A stretch of 64,000 nt of DNA, taken from contig JALLLT010000031.1 in assembly GCA_025266875.1 (NCBI GenBank), positions 1 through 64,000 on the forward strand, written 5' to 3'. The stretch's first letter is position 1; each line of letters opens with the position of its first letter. Shown here in pieces: positions 24,238 to 35,390 of the stretch. The stretch is from Fennellomyces sp. T-0311. Lineage: Eukaryota; Mucoromycota; Mucoromycetes; Mucorales; Lichtheimiaceae. The notes under the pieces were generated by a model that saw nothing but the letters and a program-made list of their open reading frames with translations, made no database searches and was not told the DNA's origin. The position numbers and the translations under genes are program-made.

Positions 24238-25578
24238 GAGTAGGGAGAAATGGAAAAAAATTAGAATGTGCTTGGGGTCTGCCTTTTATAAGCGCGATTG
24301 TATGACAAACCCGCTTGCGCTTTTGGAAATATGACGAATCCAGACGTCGCTTGATTTTGTGCCACCGCCTAATTTCACTAAACCAAGTATCGCTTATATC
24401 AGACATCATCACCTATACGCAGTGTACAACTCTTCAAATACCGATACAATAAGCATACTGTTCATTCTATATCAATAGCATGCCAAACGTTCTTTTATAA
24501 CAGTCCAAGTCGGACAACAGTCGGTATGCTTATCCGTTATTATCGTTTTGTTCAGTGTTACTACCCAAACAATCAGAGCTCATACTTAAAGCTGCTTTCT
24601 CTGTTGACGACCAGTTTCAATGTTTTCAAAACAATAAACTGCAATAGTAAAGTCTGAATATCAAGTTTCCACGTTAAGAGCACTTTAGATCATGTCGCAG
24701 TGCTTCTTTCAAACAAGTGGACATCAAGATTCGTGTAAATGTTTATAATTGTGCAACACTTGGCAGTAAACATGGAATCTTTATCAATATAACAGCTTCT
24801 TATGCTTTGTCTTCAGCATCTGATTGTTGCTGAGCAATGTAGAGCGGGTATTACTTTTAATTCCAAACTACTTGCAGCGCTTTATTAGGTAGTCCATCAT
24901 AGGGCAACGGATAGCACTTCTACATGAGTATATGTCTGATACATATGTATGTGTGTATTCAGCTGGAATTCTATATGTGCTCTACCGCTTATCTAACGCT
25001 AGAAAGGGAATGAAAGTGCAAAGTGAGCAGAATTCATCAGGATCTAATGTGAAATATTTTTCTGCATGCATACGTATATATTCTTGGCATCGTCCCTGGT
25101 AAAGTTTAGCCGCGAAAGTTCTTCCCGGGTATCACTTGGTATCTAAGAAGGCTTAGACTTAAAGATACAAAGTTATACTATGATCATTGTACAGGTTATC
25201 AACAATAGCTGCACGTAAATAAAGAGGGGGTAGAGATATGCAAGCATTGGCCAACGTGCTCAGTTCACAATTAAATTTTAACCTTTGGAGGATTATTGCA
25301 CGAAAGCCTATTTAATCGTACACAGATGTGGAGCAGAGTGCCTCTTACTGGTTCGTGGGGTTGGCAATGGGGTTAGTCTCCGGGTTATAATGTGTCAGTA
25401 CTGCAAATGTGATGGTACAATACATTCGTATTCCTTTACAAATGTCATTCAACAATATTGCTTAGAAGTAGTAAAAACATATCAAAGACTGTACCTGCTT
25501 CATCTGAATATATACGTTGTTGTAAAAGGAAATTGTTTGTGTAAAGGAACTCTGTGTGAAACGTGGTCTACAATGCTA
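24238..25578. other. AT-rich intergenic region upstream of the P450 gene
   Basis: Holds the P450 promoter (minus strand). No other coding or structured element is recognised up to the MITE at 25579. Frame 25285-25659 has no motif and its end is MITE sequence. Confidence 0.35.
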
Positions 25579-25750
25579 CAGTGGTCGCTTTATATAATGA
25601 TATTTTATATAACGATAATTCGCTATAACGATACAATTCTCGATGCACCAATACGGTAATCACTGCCAAATCCCATTTTATATAATGATATTTTGATATA
25701 ACGATAAAGTTTGGGCTGCACCATCGTATCGTTATATAAAGCGGCCACTG
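25579..25750 (+). mobile_element. 172-bp MITE (copy 1), Tc1/mariner-pogo type
   Basis: Begins CAGTGGTCGCTTTATATAAT and ends with the inverted TTATATAAAGCGGCCACTG; it is flanked on both sides by TA (25577-25578, 25751-25752). It matches 46173-46344 in the opposite orientation over its full 172 bp. CAGTG ends plus TA target duplication are typical of Tc1/mariner/pogo MITEs. It has no coding capacity. Confidence 0.85.
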
Positions 25751-27469
25751 TAGTTGAAATAAAAGAAATAGAAAGGGTGAGTTAACCAAATACAGATATA
25801 AGCTTCTGACTTGGACTTTTGACAAGGTATGATCAAGATTCTTGAGGTCAAGTTAACTGCTTTATTTCGTTTGATACAACAAGGGTATTTATATATTCTT
25901 GTGGATACGATGACTGTGGATAAAACGGGCTGTGTTAGAGGTGTAATGTGAGATAGGAAGTACAATTAGTAAAAGAATCGAGTACGGAAGAAGATAATCG
26001 AGGGTGCAGATGCGCCATATAGTAGAATAGAGGTTAAACCCAAAAGCCAAGTGCATGCTGAAAAGGGAAATGGTAGCATAAACGGAAAAGGGCAGAGAAA
26101 TTCCGTTACAACTTAGAAGTTGCTATGTATGTGAAAACTTGGCACCTCCCCATAATTAAACAGCACAGTAACGTGGATCCTGATTCGAAAACTTTGGATC
26201 AAACCGTCAGTCATGCTAACCCAAAGTGACTTTTTCGAAATAAGCATATGGATTCGGTAATGCTGTTTATGGTGTTCATGATTAACATTTATGATTGAAG
26301 GACGGTATCAACGTACTTGGACAGTTGAAACATTATACCGATACTTCCCTGGCCCATCCAATGGTGTCCGCGGTTGCAGTACCTTCAAGTTTTACACTTT
26401 CCGTTGTATTTGCTCCCTCTTCTTGACCACCACTGCCATGCTCTCAAAAACCTTCTTACCGCAGATGAGTGATTATTTCGTTTACCTCTGGAACTGGCAG
26501 GCAACCAGCAACAGGAACAAGAGTTGCAAACGCATACACTGTCACCTTGAATGTGACAAAAGCCGCTAACTGATACAAAACTTGGGGCCGTGCTTCTTCC
26601 CAAAAAGCAAGGATACCATCGAAAATGTGTGACTCAGAGCGAGAGGTCACAGTGTTGCCATGACATAACGTTTTTGGAATTCCATGATGAATGTCGACCA
26701 GTATACATGCCTGATAGAGTGGTGCTTGAAGCTCTACCAGACAGAGTCAAACGGTGTCAGCAACAGCGTATCAAAGTTTTCGCGATGCTGCCCCAAGGTG
26801 GAAACGATCCGCTTGACCATTTCCAGCAAAATGTCCAAAGATATTTTTTTTACTTTGCTCATCGGCATCCCCGGCCTTCACAACCCGGGAATATCGCGTT
26901 TCCAGCCATGTGGCGCTCTTGATGGTTTTTAAACAAATACTTTCACTCAATCATTGAGTAAAGATAGCAGGCAAGTTACTTGATGCATTCCATGTAATAA
27001 ATAGGTTTTTTCTCCAAGATGCTACTGTTTCATCCATCAGAGTACGACATTGATATGGGCCGAAGTTGTCAATTGCATGCTTACGTAAGCATATGCCATT
27101 GCAGACGCTTGACGGCTAGAAATTCATGCAGCTTCGTAGTACACAAAGCACTGCAATCTTGCTGAATAATAATTTTTTTTAAGTTTGTACCAGTACAATA
27201 ATCAATACTGGACATTCTACATAGAAGCATGTAGTAAAGGATACATCATAAAATGGCATGATTTCAAGTTGTTGGAACTAGATTTGGTATGAGAATGGAA
27301 CCTGCGCCACTGCATCAGATGCCTATTAAAGACAAGTCCCCATACATAAATAGATATGTGGACCCAAATCACGGGTAGCGTCACAATGCGCAATCCATTC
27401 GTGCTTGTATATAAAGGTGTAGTAAACGTGTGATCTATTTTCCGCAGCATTTTTGTCTACAGATAGAAC
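25751..27469. other. Intergenic region with a possible decayed coding segment
   Basis: On the minus strand, about 26456-26930 reads as broken coding sequence (SHIFDGILAFWEEARPQVLY, then FVTFKVTVYAFATLVPVAG, hydrophobic), interrupted upstream by several stops. It may be a decayed membrane-protein gene, but I do not recognise it. The remainder is AT-rich and featureless. Confidence 0.3.
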
Positions 27470-28385
27470 ATGACCGCTCCAGCTCAAGGTATTAAATGGA
27501 TCTTTGAATAACACGCATTGCGCACACAGCTAAAACAGACGCCAGAGAAAAAGTTTATCCTTTACAACTCACCCACGTCGCCGTTTGGACAGCGTGTGCT
27601 GATGGCGTTCAAGAAAGCTGGTGTGGAATATGACGTTGTTCCCGTAGACATGGAGAACAGAGATTGGTAATTAAACGATCCCTTCAAAGCATACTTGTCT
27701 TTATAAAATATTAGGTATCGAGAGATCTACCCTGAAGGCAAAGTTCCAGCTATCAAGTACGGCGACGATGTTATTCCCGAGTCCATGGTGATTATGGAAT
27801 TGGTCCAGGACCTTTACCCGGAAGCAAAGTAAGATCATGAGAACAGTAATGCTTTATTTTCTCACATTTCTGTAGGCTTTTCCCAATTGATGAGCCCATC
27901 AAAAAAGCGAAGATGAAATTTTTCATTCTGCTTTTTGAAGATAGGGTCAGACCCCGTTCCAAAAGTTTCCTTTCCAATCCCATTACGAGAGAGTCATTTG
28001 ATGCGTTTGAGAAAGATATAGCCAAGATTTATCGTCGGGTAGCTATACAGATTTACTTCGGCGTAACACATGACCTGATGTACTTTAATAGTTGAATGAT
28101 TTGTTGTTGGCGCAAGCACCCACCGGCCCTTACTACTTGGGAACAGAATACTCTGCTGTGGATATTGCCTTGGCGCCATTTGTGTTCCAGATGACACACT
28201 TTCATATATTTTTGACCGGTCGCGACTATAAGGTGCTCGATGAATTGCCCAGACTGCGCGAGTTCTTTGCTGCTATTATGGATCATCCAACATTTAAGGA
28301 AACCGCATTCTTGACAGCTGAAATGTTGGATCAGATAGCTACAGAGCGTTTCAACGTTGTGCGCAATGTGTTTGCCGATTATTAA
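27470..28385 (+). CDS. Glutathione S-transferase, omega/zeta-like (236 aa, five exons)
   Basis: Cytosolic glutathione transferase. Exons: 27470-27488, 27546-27666, 27715-27828, 27876-28038, 28092-28385; total 711 nt. The thioredoxin-fold half has ILYNSPTSPFGQRVLMAFKK and the glutathione-binding cis-Pro/Glu-Ser part EGKVPAIKYGDDVIPESMVI. The all-helical half contains GPYYLGTEYSAVDIALAPFV, the usual N-capping/hydrophobic staple region. In omega GSTs the first motif is CPFxxR; here the Cys position is Ser18 (SPFGQR). That favours Ser-type GSH activation or loss of thioltransferase activity. The first exon is tiny (19 nt), and its 3' partner site (CGCCAG) was chosen because it alone preserves frame. 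Spans 27489-27545 as intron 1. Confidence 0.85.
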
Positions 28386-28717
28386 ACTATACGTAGCCGT
28401 TCAATGCATTTTTTTTCCATATAATGAGTGTAATAACAAGCAAACTAAGCACGACTAGCATTGTTCAAGATGCACTATAATGTACTAGACAGGCTTTTGC
28501 CTTGACTAAGTGCAAAGGCTGTACACAAAGGAGTGTTATCAAGCGAGGATCATTTTTTTAAGTGCGCTCCAAGAAGAATCTATTGGAAAACGCATAACGT
28601 CTGGGTTGCGAGATGCGAGAAGCTTCAACAGTTCATTATCGTCGCCACACAGATAAAATTTCGGTGGCTTAAAAGTGGCCGCCACTGCCGGCGGATGGTT
28701 GACACACCTTAAGTCTC
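28386..28717. other. Short intergenic region before Rpb4
   Basis: Contains the GST 3' flank and the Rpb4 promoter. No feature is recognised. Confidence 0.4.
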
Positions 28718-29409
28718 ATGACGACTGGACACAGGCATCTTCGACGAGGAGCACTAGAACATGAAGATGCAGCTACTTTGAGTCTTGGCGAAGGTACATT
28801 GCAATCATCTGATCATTTTATTCGCTTGTACAATCTAATAAACCCTGACAAACAACCAGAATTTATAAACTCTCAATGTCTTTACATTTCCGAAGTAAGA
28901 ATCTTGTTGGAAGCTCAGCAAGATTCAAAAGAAACCGGTAATGAGAATCGACCCACAACTAGGTATATACATGAGAAAATTATGCAAAAAAGAATGTTGT
29001 CCATTGAAATGCATAAAATTAGTATTACGACCAAGACGTTGGATTACGTACGTACTTTTAGTCGATTCACTAACCGAGATTCCGTCCGTGAGATTAGACA
29101 GTACGTTTTTTGCATGGAGTAACAGAGGCCAAGGGTTTAACACTGGGGGAATAGACTACTGGGTAAAGATGACCTGGCCCAGTTCGAGGTTGCTCAGTTA
29201 GCCAATCTGTGTTGCGAGGATGCTGAAGAAGCCAAAGCGCTTGTACCCAGGTAACATTTTTCTACAATGACTAGCTCTTCAATGTTAAGGGGTTATCTCG
29301 TGAGCCATCGCTAAACATTTCATCCTTCAGCCTTGCGCATAAAATCGACGACGAAAAAGTGCAGGAGTTATTGAATGAAATGCTCACTATAAAGAAGTTC
29401 CAGGGCTAG
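28718..29409 (+). CDS. RPB4: RNA polymerase II subunit Rpb4 (143 aa, five exons)
   Basis: Forms the Rpb4/Rpb7 stalk of RNA polymerase II, which binds nascent RNA and helps initiation and mRNA export/decay. Exons: 28718-28793, 28860-28962, 29023-29100, 29155-29250, 29331-29409; total 432 nt. Recognised by the family string LSLGEEFINSQCLYISEVRI (exon 1-2 join), then TLDYVRTFSRFTNRDSVREI, FEVAQLANLCCEDAEEAKAL and the C-terminal KIDDEKVQELLNEM. Length matches the short metazoan/fungal form (about 140 aa), lacking the extra loop of S. cerevisiae. The second intron (60 nt) could also be read through in frame, which would add 20 residues; the spliced form fits the family better. Confidence 0.9.
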
Positions 29410-29570
29410 ACACACACCGCATATATATACAGCGCACATTCCATCACCCCCCTTTTTTTTTCTCGAAAAAGTATCCGTACCAGTATTAAACTTGTTTCGT
29501 CCAAGATCAGGTCGTCCGCTTGATATAGTAAAACAAAATATGGTATTCACAATGATCTAGTCCTTTACAC

Positions 29571-31468
29571 CTATATCGTTCCGCTTGATATAACTTTATC
29601 GCTTTCCCCTGGTGCGTTGGCAAATGAAATGGGAGCAAGATTGCGGATCTCATCCACATCCAACACGCGTTCCCATATCCGAATATCACGATATGATGCT
29701 TCCAAACTGACCGATGTGTCCCAAGGATCTTGATAGTTGCTATGCTCCGATTCGCATGAGCCAAACCATACTCCTCGAACGATCGGGTTGAACCCTTCTG
29801 GTAATTTCCATTCGGTACTGCTGGCAATCGCATAGCCATCCATGTACAACGCGAGTGCAGGATGTAGGGTATATTGGCCCGGTTCCGTATGATCATCCAC
29901 GACCAGCGTAAAGTGATGGTACTCGTCATCTCCATTGATGGGAAATGGATTGGCATGTATCACCTTTTCCACGTTCCACGACCAGTCATCCTCGAGCAAG
30001 ACAGTGGTTAATCCCAATGACACCAGATCTCCAACAGCTTCTGTTCGGACATAAACCTTGGCGCGATCTGTTTGAACAGCCACAGCTGTGCCATTTTCCT
30101 TATTACTGCTTGTCTTCATCCACCAGCTCACAGTCAATGTGTGGATAGTGGTCTTGATTGGCACGTTCAAAAAGATGTAACTGTCTTGGCCGTTCAGCTG
30201 CACACCGTTGTTGTCATGGTTGCCGTTGCGAATCAAACCGTTGACATGGTTACCCGAAACATCTTCGGCTCTCATCGGGCTGGTTTCTGGGATACCCGCC
30301 TTTTCCAATGGCCAATGTCCCACTACAGGACATGGAAGGTGAGAAAGCGATGGAAGAAAGATAAGTATGGCTTACCCAATTGGTCGGACCGTTCCGTACG
30401 TTCCAAAATGCGACATGCGTCCGCCCGTGGATCTGGTCGGCCGTCCAAAAGGAAAGGCCGCAACTTGCAGTACAAACTGTTATCAACATTGAGAATGGTC
30501 TCTTCAGTAACATCCTTCATCAGGTGTTTGTTGGCGGGCGATTCCCAGATATGAGATCCCAAATTGGCGGTGAAATCGTACGACTTTTCGAGATAAAGAG
30601 TGCGCAATCCAACAGAATCCCACAGTGGCCAAAAGAAGGCCTTGTAATCAAGGATGGAGATTTCATCCTGGAAATGGCGAGCCAATTTTCCGGGCAGCAC
30701 AACCGAGTGATAGTTCCATTGATCCATATCGAAGGTGGCGTAAGAGGCGTAATAACGTTGCACAAACCGGGAATTGGGTCGGGACATCATCATGGCATTA
30801 CACAATCCCACTGAACCATCTAATATTACGTTTAATACAATTCAAAACCGCCTTTTTTTTCTTCTCAACATACCTTGTCCTTCCTGCGCCATGACGAACT
30901 CTTCGTCCAGCAAATGATCGATGGGCTTTAGTGCAAACAGATCCAGATCGAAATATATGCCACCAAACTCGCGCAGGACTTCCAGTCGAACAATATCCGC
31001 TCGATGGGCAAAATGCTGGACTTTTCTTCCAAAGATATTGTCGATGAGCGGGACCTTGCGCAATGTAAGCATCGGACGCGCGCGTTCAAACAGATCACCG
31101 GTGGGTTGATAATGGTAATGCAAGTAAATCTTGTCAGGCTGGATGACATCGTGTGCGGCTTTGATGGCAATGTAATGGGCCAAATCGAGGGTTGGATCGG
31201 GGCCTTTCAAGCCGTGGATGAAATGAACGATTTTCGGTATCCGTGCACCGGATGATGTCAACTCGGCGTTGCGGGCCAACGTTAACTCGGGAAACACGCC
31301 GTCTGTCGTTGGGTTATCGGATGTCCATGGCCGCCAGAGGAAAAATCCAATACATAATATGCATAGTAGTCGAAGTGTCCAGCGTCGGCACAGGCTTCGG
31401 CTGCTCGTTTGGTGATGATGAAGTGGAAGTCGCGGGGATGTTCGCCGTGGATTGAACGACGGTGTCAT
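29571..31468 (-). CDS. Golgi-type DXD glycosyltransferase (GT32-like) with C-terminal lectin-like domain (593 aa, three exons)
   Basis: Type II membrane sugar transferase, probably Golgi. Exons: 31468-30874, 30810-30376, 30322-29571; total 1782 nt. A short basic cytosolic tail is followed by one membrane helix (residues ~31-45, TLRLLCILCIGFFLWRPW). The catalytic part has IPKIVHFIHG, then FAHRADIVRLEVLREFGGIY and the metal-binding D174-L-D176 (FDLDLFALKPID), as in Och1/Gly_transf_sug enzymes. The last ~250 residues (from GHWPLEKAGIPE) read as a LamG/concanavalin-like beta-sandwich (SYIFLNVPIKTTIHTLTVSWW ... FTLVVDDHTEP ... YRDIRIWERVLDVDEI). Such tails usually bind glycans. The fusion suggests a transferase that holds its own polysaccharide acceptor. 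Donor and acceptor are unknown. Confidence 0.8.
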
Positions 31469-33177
31469 TTTGTTTCTTTGTATCGAAAAAAGGGAATGTA
31501 GAGTGAGAGAGCAGGAATTAATAGGGTAATGAAATGAAGGTTATCAATGACTTGATCTGGTGAATCATGTCTTTGTGATGTACTTTTTTTTTTCCACTGA
31601 GGTGAACTGTACTTGTGGCACCTCCTTTGATGATCGTTTTGGAACCGAGAGCGAATTCAAGCGGCGCGCCGACTGAGTTTCGTTTCGTGGACGGATCGAC
31701 GACGATGTTCATTTTTTGAAAGGGCGTTTGAAACCTTGGGTAAAACGCTTAGGCGTGCGCTTCTTGTTCAGAAAAGTTGGAGCTATGAAACGTGGATATT
31801 GTTTCGCCAGAAAGTGGTCCATGCGCTGATATAGCAAAGTAGTTTGAGTTTTTTTCCCGCCAGAACGTAAAAAACTTGCAAATGCATGTACGACCATAAG
31901 CGTTCTTCCTTTCCAGTTGACCTACCAACATTACATCATCCTGCTTCATGCGTTTAATTATGGTACCACCATCAATTGCATTCTGTCGGATCAATGCTTC
32001 CTAGTTACCGGTCATTGGCAGCGTCGATCGATCATTTGCAAACGGATAAACATTCTCTCACAAAACTCACACCACATCAGCCAGATGTCGGATCAGGCCG
32101 TGCGTTTGCATGAAGGTAAAAAATCAAAAATAGTGCTTCGATAAAGCCGAAGCTACCCACTTGGAGTGTATGGCCCGAGCGCCTTATCAGCTGGGCATCT
32201 TTGGGGGGGAATGCCATAGTGAGCGACAACAACCGGATTGTTGCATAGCGAAGAACATTTCCTCGAAACTTATACAGCCCACAGAAAACGATGGCGTGTG
32301 TTTCAAAAAGAGAGAGCGAGAGACTTCCTAAAACATGAAACGGCACGTTCGAATAATCTGGAAGTGGAAGCACATGGATCATTTTCGATTTTGTTCCGTT
32401 GGCAGCCGTTTTGGTTGCCCATGCCAACGCCCGCCGCACACCAATGCCGCTCCGTCAAGTAGCTCATGACACAGGGTAATCGGGTATGCGGCCGTTCGAC
32501 TACAAAGTGGAGTGGCCAAGTTTTTGATATCAATCAGTGGGTTCGGCCCAGTTGGAGCGTGACACAAAGTACGAATTTGTCACATTGAAAGCTGCTGGAC
32601 GTAACCCACACGGTTGCCTCACCCCCACTCGTCCTCACTGCCCCCATTGACTTATCAAGTGAGCAGCTTGATGGCCAGCTCCCTTTTATACAGCAAAGGC
32701 GACGGCTTGCAAGGGCATGGGCACGTGGTGCCAGCCCCGTCGGAAGCGAAAGTGGTTTCCAAATGCGGGCGATGATGTAATTGGTGGTACAGTCAAACAC
32801 AACTTGTGCGTAATGGGTTTCTCGTTCCCCGTAGCTCTCTTTGCTTCTTTTTACCTCCATTTCCAAGTAACCGATTCATTTTTTCTTACTTGTTGATCCG
32901 CCTCTGCAGGTAAGCGCATTCGACCGCACTCCGGGGGCCATTCCAACCTAACCTTTTCAGCAACAGCCTTTACCACTCCCAACGCTAGTCTGAACTCCTT
33001 TTTTCTCGAGAAATAGAAAACGTTTTCCCTTCTGGAAAAAATAAGCGAACAAAAAAGAGCAAAAAATAAAATAAAATAAACGCAGGTACGCTTTGAATGT
33101 CAGGCACCTTATCCCCTCCCTCCCCCCAATGCGATGACGAAATGGAACTAAATGCATTTGTTTTCAGCCCGATTACA
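31469..33177. other. Intergenic region with possible small minus-strand genes
   Basis: Between the divergent glycosyltransferase and bZIP genes. The minus strand has several short open blocks: 31518-31712 (MNIVVDPSTKRNSVGAPLEF...), 31709-31897 (ends RFTQGFKRPFKK), 31749-31994 (IRQNAIDGGTIIKRMKQDDV) and a start-like ATG near 32215. They may be exons of one small gene, but I could not fit a consistent model or recognise a family. From 32600 to 33177 is the bZIP promoter and leader, pyrimidine- and A-rich. Confidence 0.3.
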
Positions 33178-34598
33178 ATGACAGGACCTAAAGCCACAGA
33201 CGAAAACGGTAGCGCTACTTCCGGTAAGGCGCTGCAAGCCATCGTAGGCGGTTACGGGATGATGTGATGCTCATATTGTATTTAGAAGCTACCGTCAAGG
33301 TATCCAACAGCCCTCCGATGGCTGTGCTGCCGCTCAACTCCAGTTCGAAACTGGACCAAGAGCCCAATCCATTTGAGCAGAGCTTCTCTGGCGCGGCGGT
33401 CGGTGCCGGCTCTCCAAGCTCGACGGGGTCCAAAGACAAGGAGAAGAGTCAACCAGAAACACCCAACAAACCTGTCTTGCCTCCCGTGGCATCCATCACG
33501 AGCCCTGCCCCGCCTGTGATTGGAAATGGCGTTTTGCCCAAGGACGTGACCAACCAGTTCGCTTGGGACAGTCTGCGCACAGGCCCACTGTCGCCATCGA
33601 TGCTGGCTGGGCCCACCAAGCCCAACGACATGGCCTATGGCAACATTGGCAGACAGATGCACCAGCAGCAGGCCGTGGCAGCGTACATGAACCAGCAAGG
33701 TCAACCTGCCTATACAGGTATAGCTCCAGCTTTTTTTTCTGCGTTTGAAAACAATGGAGGGTATATTAACCTTATCGCCCCGCAGAATCGAATCCACAAG
33801 CGCCCTACAGCACCAACCCCACCATCTTTGTCAAACAGAACACCAGCGGCCGTCGACACCAGCCGCGGACGACCCAGCAGCGAGCCGGCGACAAGGACTC
33901 CGAGCCCGAAAGCACCAAGGGCACTCGCAGAAAAGCTGCGGCAGACGACGACGACGCCAAATCCACAGGGAAGAAGAAGGCGCGCACGCGGGAGAAGACG
34001 GCCGAGGACGAGGAGAAGCGAAAGAACTTTCTGGAGAGGAACCGGATAGGTAAATGCGGAGTGGTGGAGAGGCTCGATGAGGCTGTCCCGAGGCTAATAA
34101 TTTGTGTTTGTAGCGGCACTCAAGTGCAGACAACGCAAGAAGCAGTGGCTGAATAATCTGCAAGCCAAAGTGGAGATGCTGACTAACGAAAATGAGCAGC
34201 TCCAAGTGCAAGCCGAGGCGATGCGCGAGGAGATTGTGAATTTAAAGACGCTGCTTTTGGCGCACAAGGACTGTTCGATCGCACAAAACAATGGGTTCAC
34301 GGCAGCCACCGTCCAGAAATCGATACCCACGGTCATGCCTCAGCAAGTGGTACGTCCAGGATCCGTGGCTGCCATGCCCCGCAATCAGCCCGTATACACA
34401 CAACAGTTCCAACCCGACAACAGATCCGTACCAGGGGTTTCCAGGCCCATCAGCACAGCCGCGCCCTTCACGCAGGCGCCAACGCAACACTACCAGGCAC
34501 CAGCAACCACCATGATGCCTATGCAACAACCCCACCCACCACCCACCCAGCAGAGTATGATGGCCGGAGGCTCCACGTCAGGCATATTGCGGTTCTAA
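33178..34598 (+). CDS. bZIP transcription factor, Atf1/Aft1 (ATF/CREB) type (408 aa, four exons)
   Basis: Nuclear stress-response activator of the ATF/CREB class, normally controlled by the Hog1/Sty1 MAP kinase and binding CRE sites. Exons: 33178-33223, 33286-33717, 33786-34049, 34114-34598; total 1227 nt. The N-terminal half has LDQEPNPFEQSFSG, the core of the fungal Aft1 osmotic-stress (OSA) domain, plus Ser/Pro-rich sequence with SP/TP sites. The basic region KRKNFLERNRIAALKCRQRK (residues ~235-255) runs into a leucine zipper (WLNNLQAKVEMLTNENEQLQ...). The C-terminus is Gln/Pro/Thr-rich. An intron splits the basic region at RNRI/AALK, a common conserved position in this family. Confidence 0.9.
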
Positions 34599-35390
34599 TT
34601 ATGCTCCTCTTTTTCTCTTCTTCTCATACCATGCGCATCCACCATCCCTCCCATGTCCCATACAAAATTTGTTTTCTATTCTTCTCTGGCTATATTTCTT
34701 CACGGTACATACACACGCTCTAACTCCTCTCCCTCTGTCTACCTTCTTTACTCTCTACTTTTTTGCATACCTTGTATAAGCTGCGACGTTGTACTTTTTT
34801 CTCTCTCCCATTTTTCATGATTTGCATAAGAAAAAAATACTATGGGCAATGTTGTATAATTGATGTAGACACGCACAGACCATGTTGCATAGGGTTCACT
34901 ACCGAGTGACACATTCTGGTTGTACCACCACAGCGCCTTGGCTGCTAGGGAGTTGGAAACCAAAACCTTGTTCGCCACACAGCCTTGCGCATTTTAAACC
35001 AAACGCTTTGGCATCGGCCACGCACATATGCTGCATAACCTAAAGAAACAAGCGCCAAGACGCACCCGTTGACTTTCAGGCCGCAACCTCCATTCGTGTT
35101 AGATTTTCCATACATGCGACATGCATTTCGCTCGCTCTTTGCCCTGGATTATCATGACAGATTTCCTTTTATCGACGATCCATGTTTGGGCTACCCTTAA
35201 GGGGGTGATGACTTTTTGCACCTAGAACAAGAAGTAACGAGCTTCTATACAGAAAGCTCTTATGTCGATGGCTAACTCAATCATATAAAAGGGGACCTTT
35301 TTTCTTCTTTTTTGCTGTTCCCCGCATGGTCAGCATCGCTAGACTGTCCCTTTTCCTTCTGTAATAAAACTCTTTGCCCATCCATCCTTC
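34599..35390. other. Intergenic region between bZIP and PDK-like genes
   Basis: A pyrimidine-rich bZIP 3' flank followed by the promoter of the PDK-like gene; a TATATAAAAGG-like box lies at about 35282-35291. No coding feature is seen. Confidence 0.4.

Noticed and set aside
32534..32866. 110-codon minus-strand frame in the bZIP promoter
   Set aside because: No motif, no partner exons, and lies in a likely promoter.
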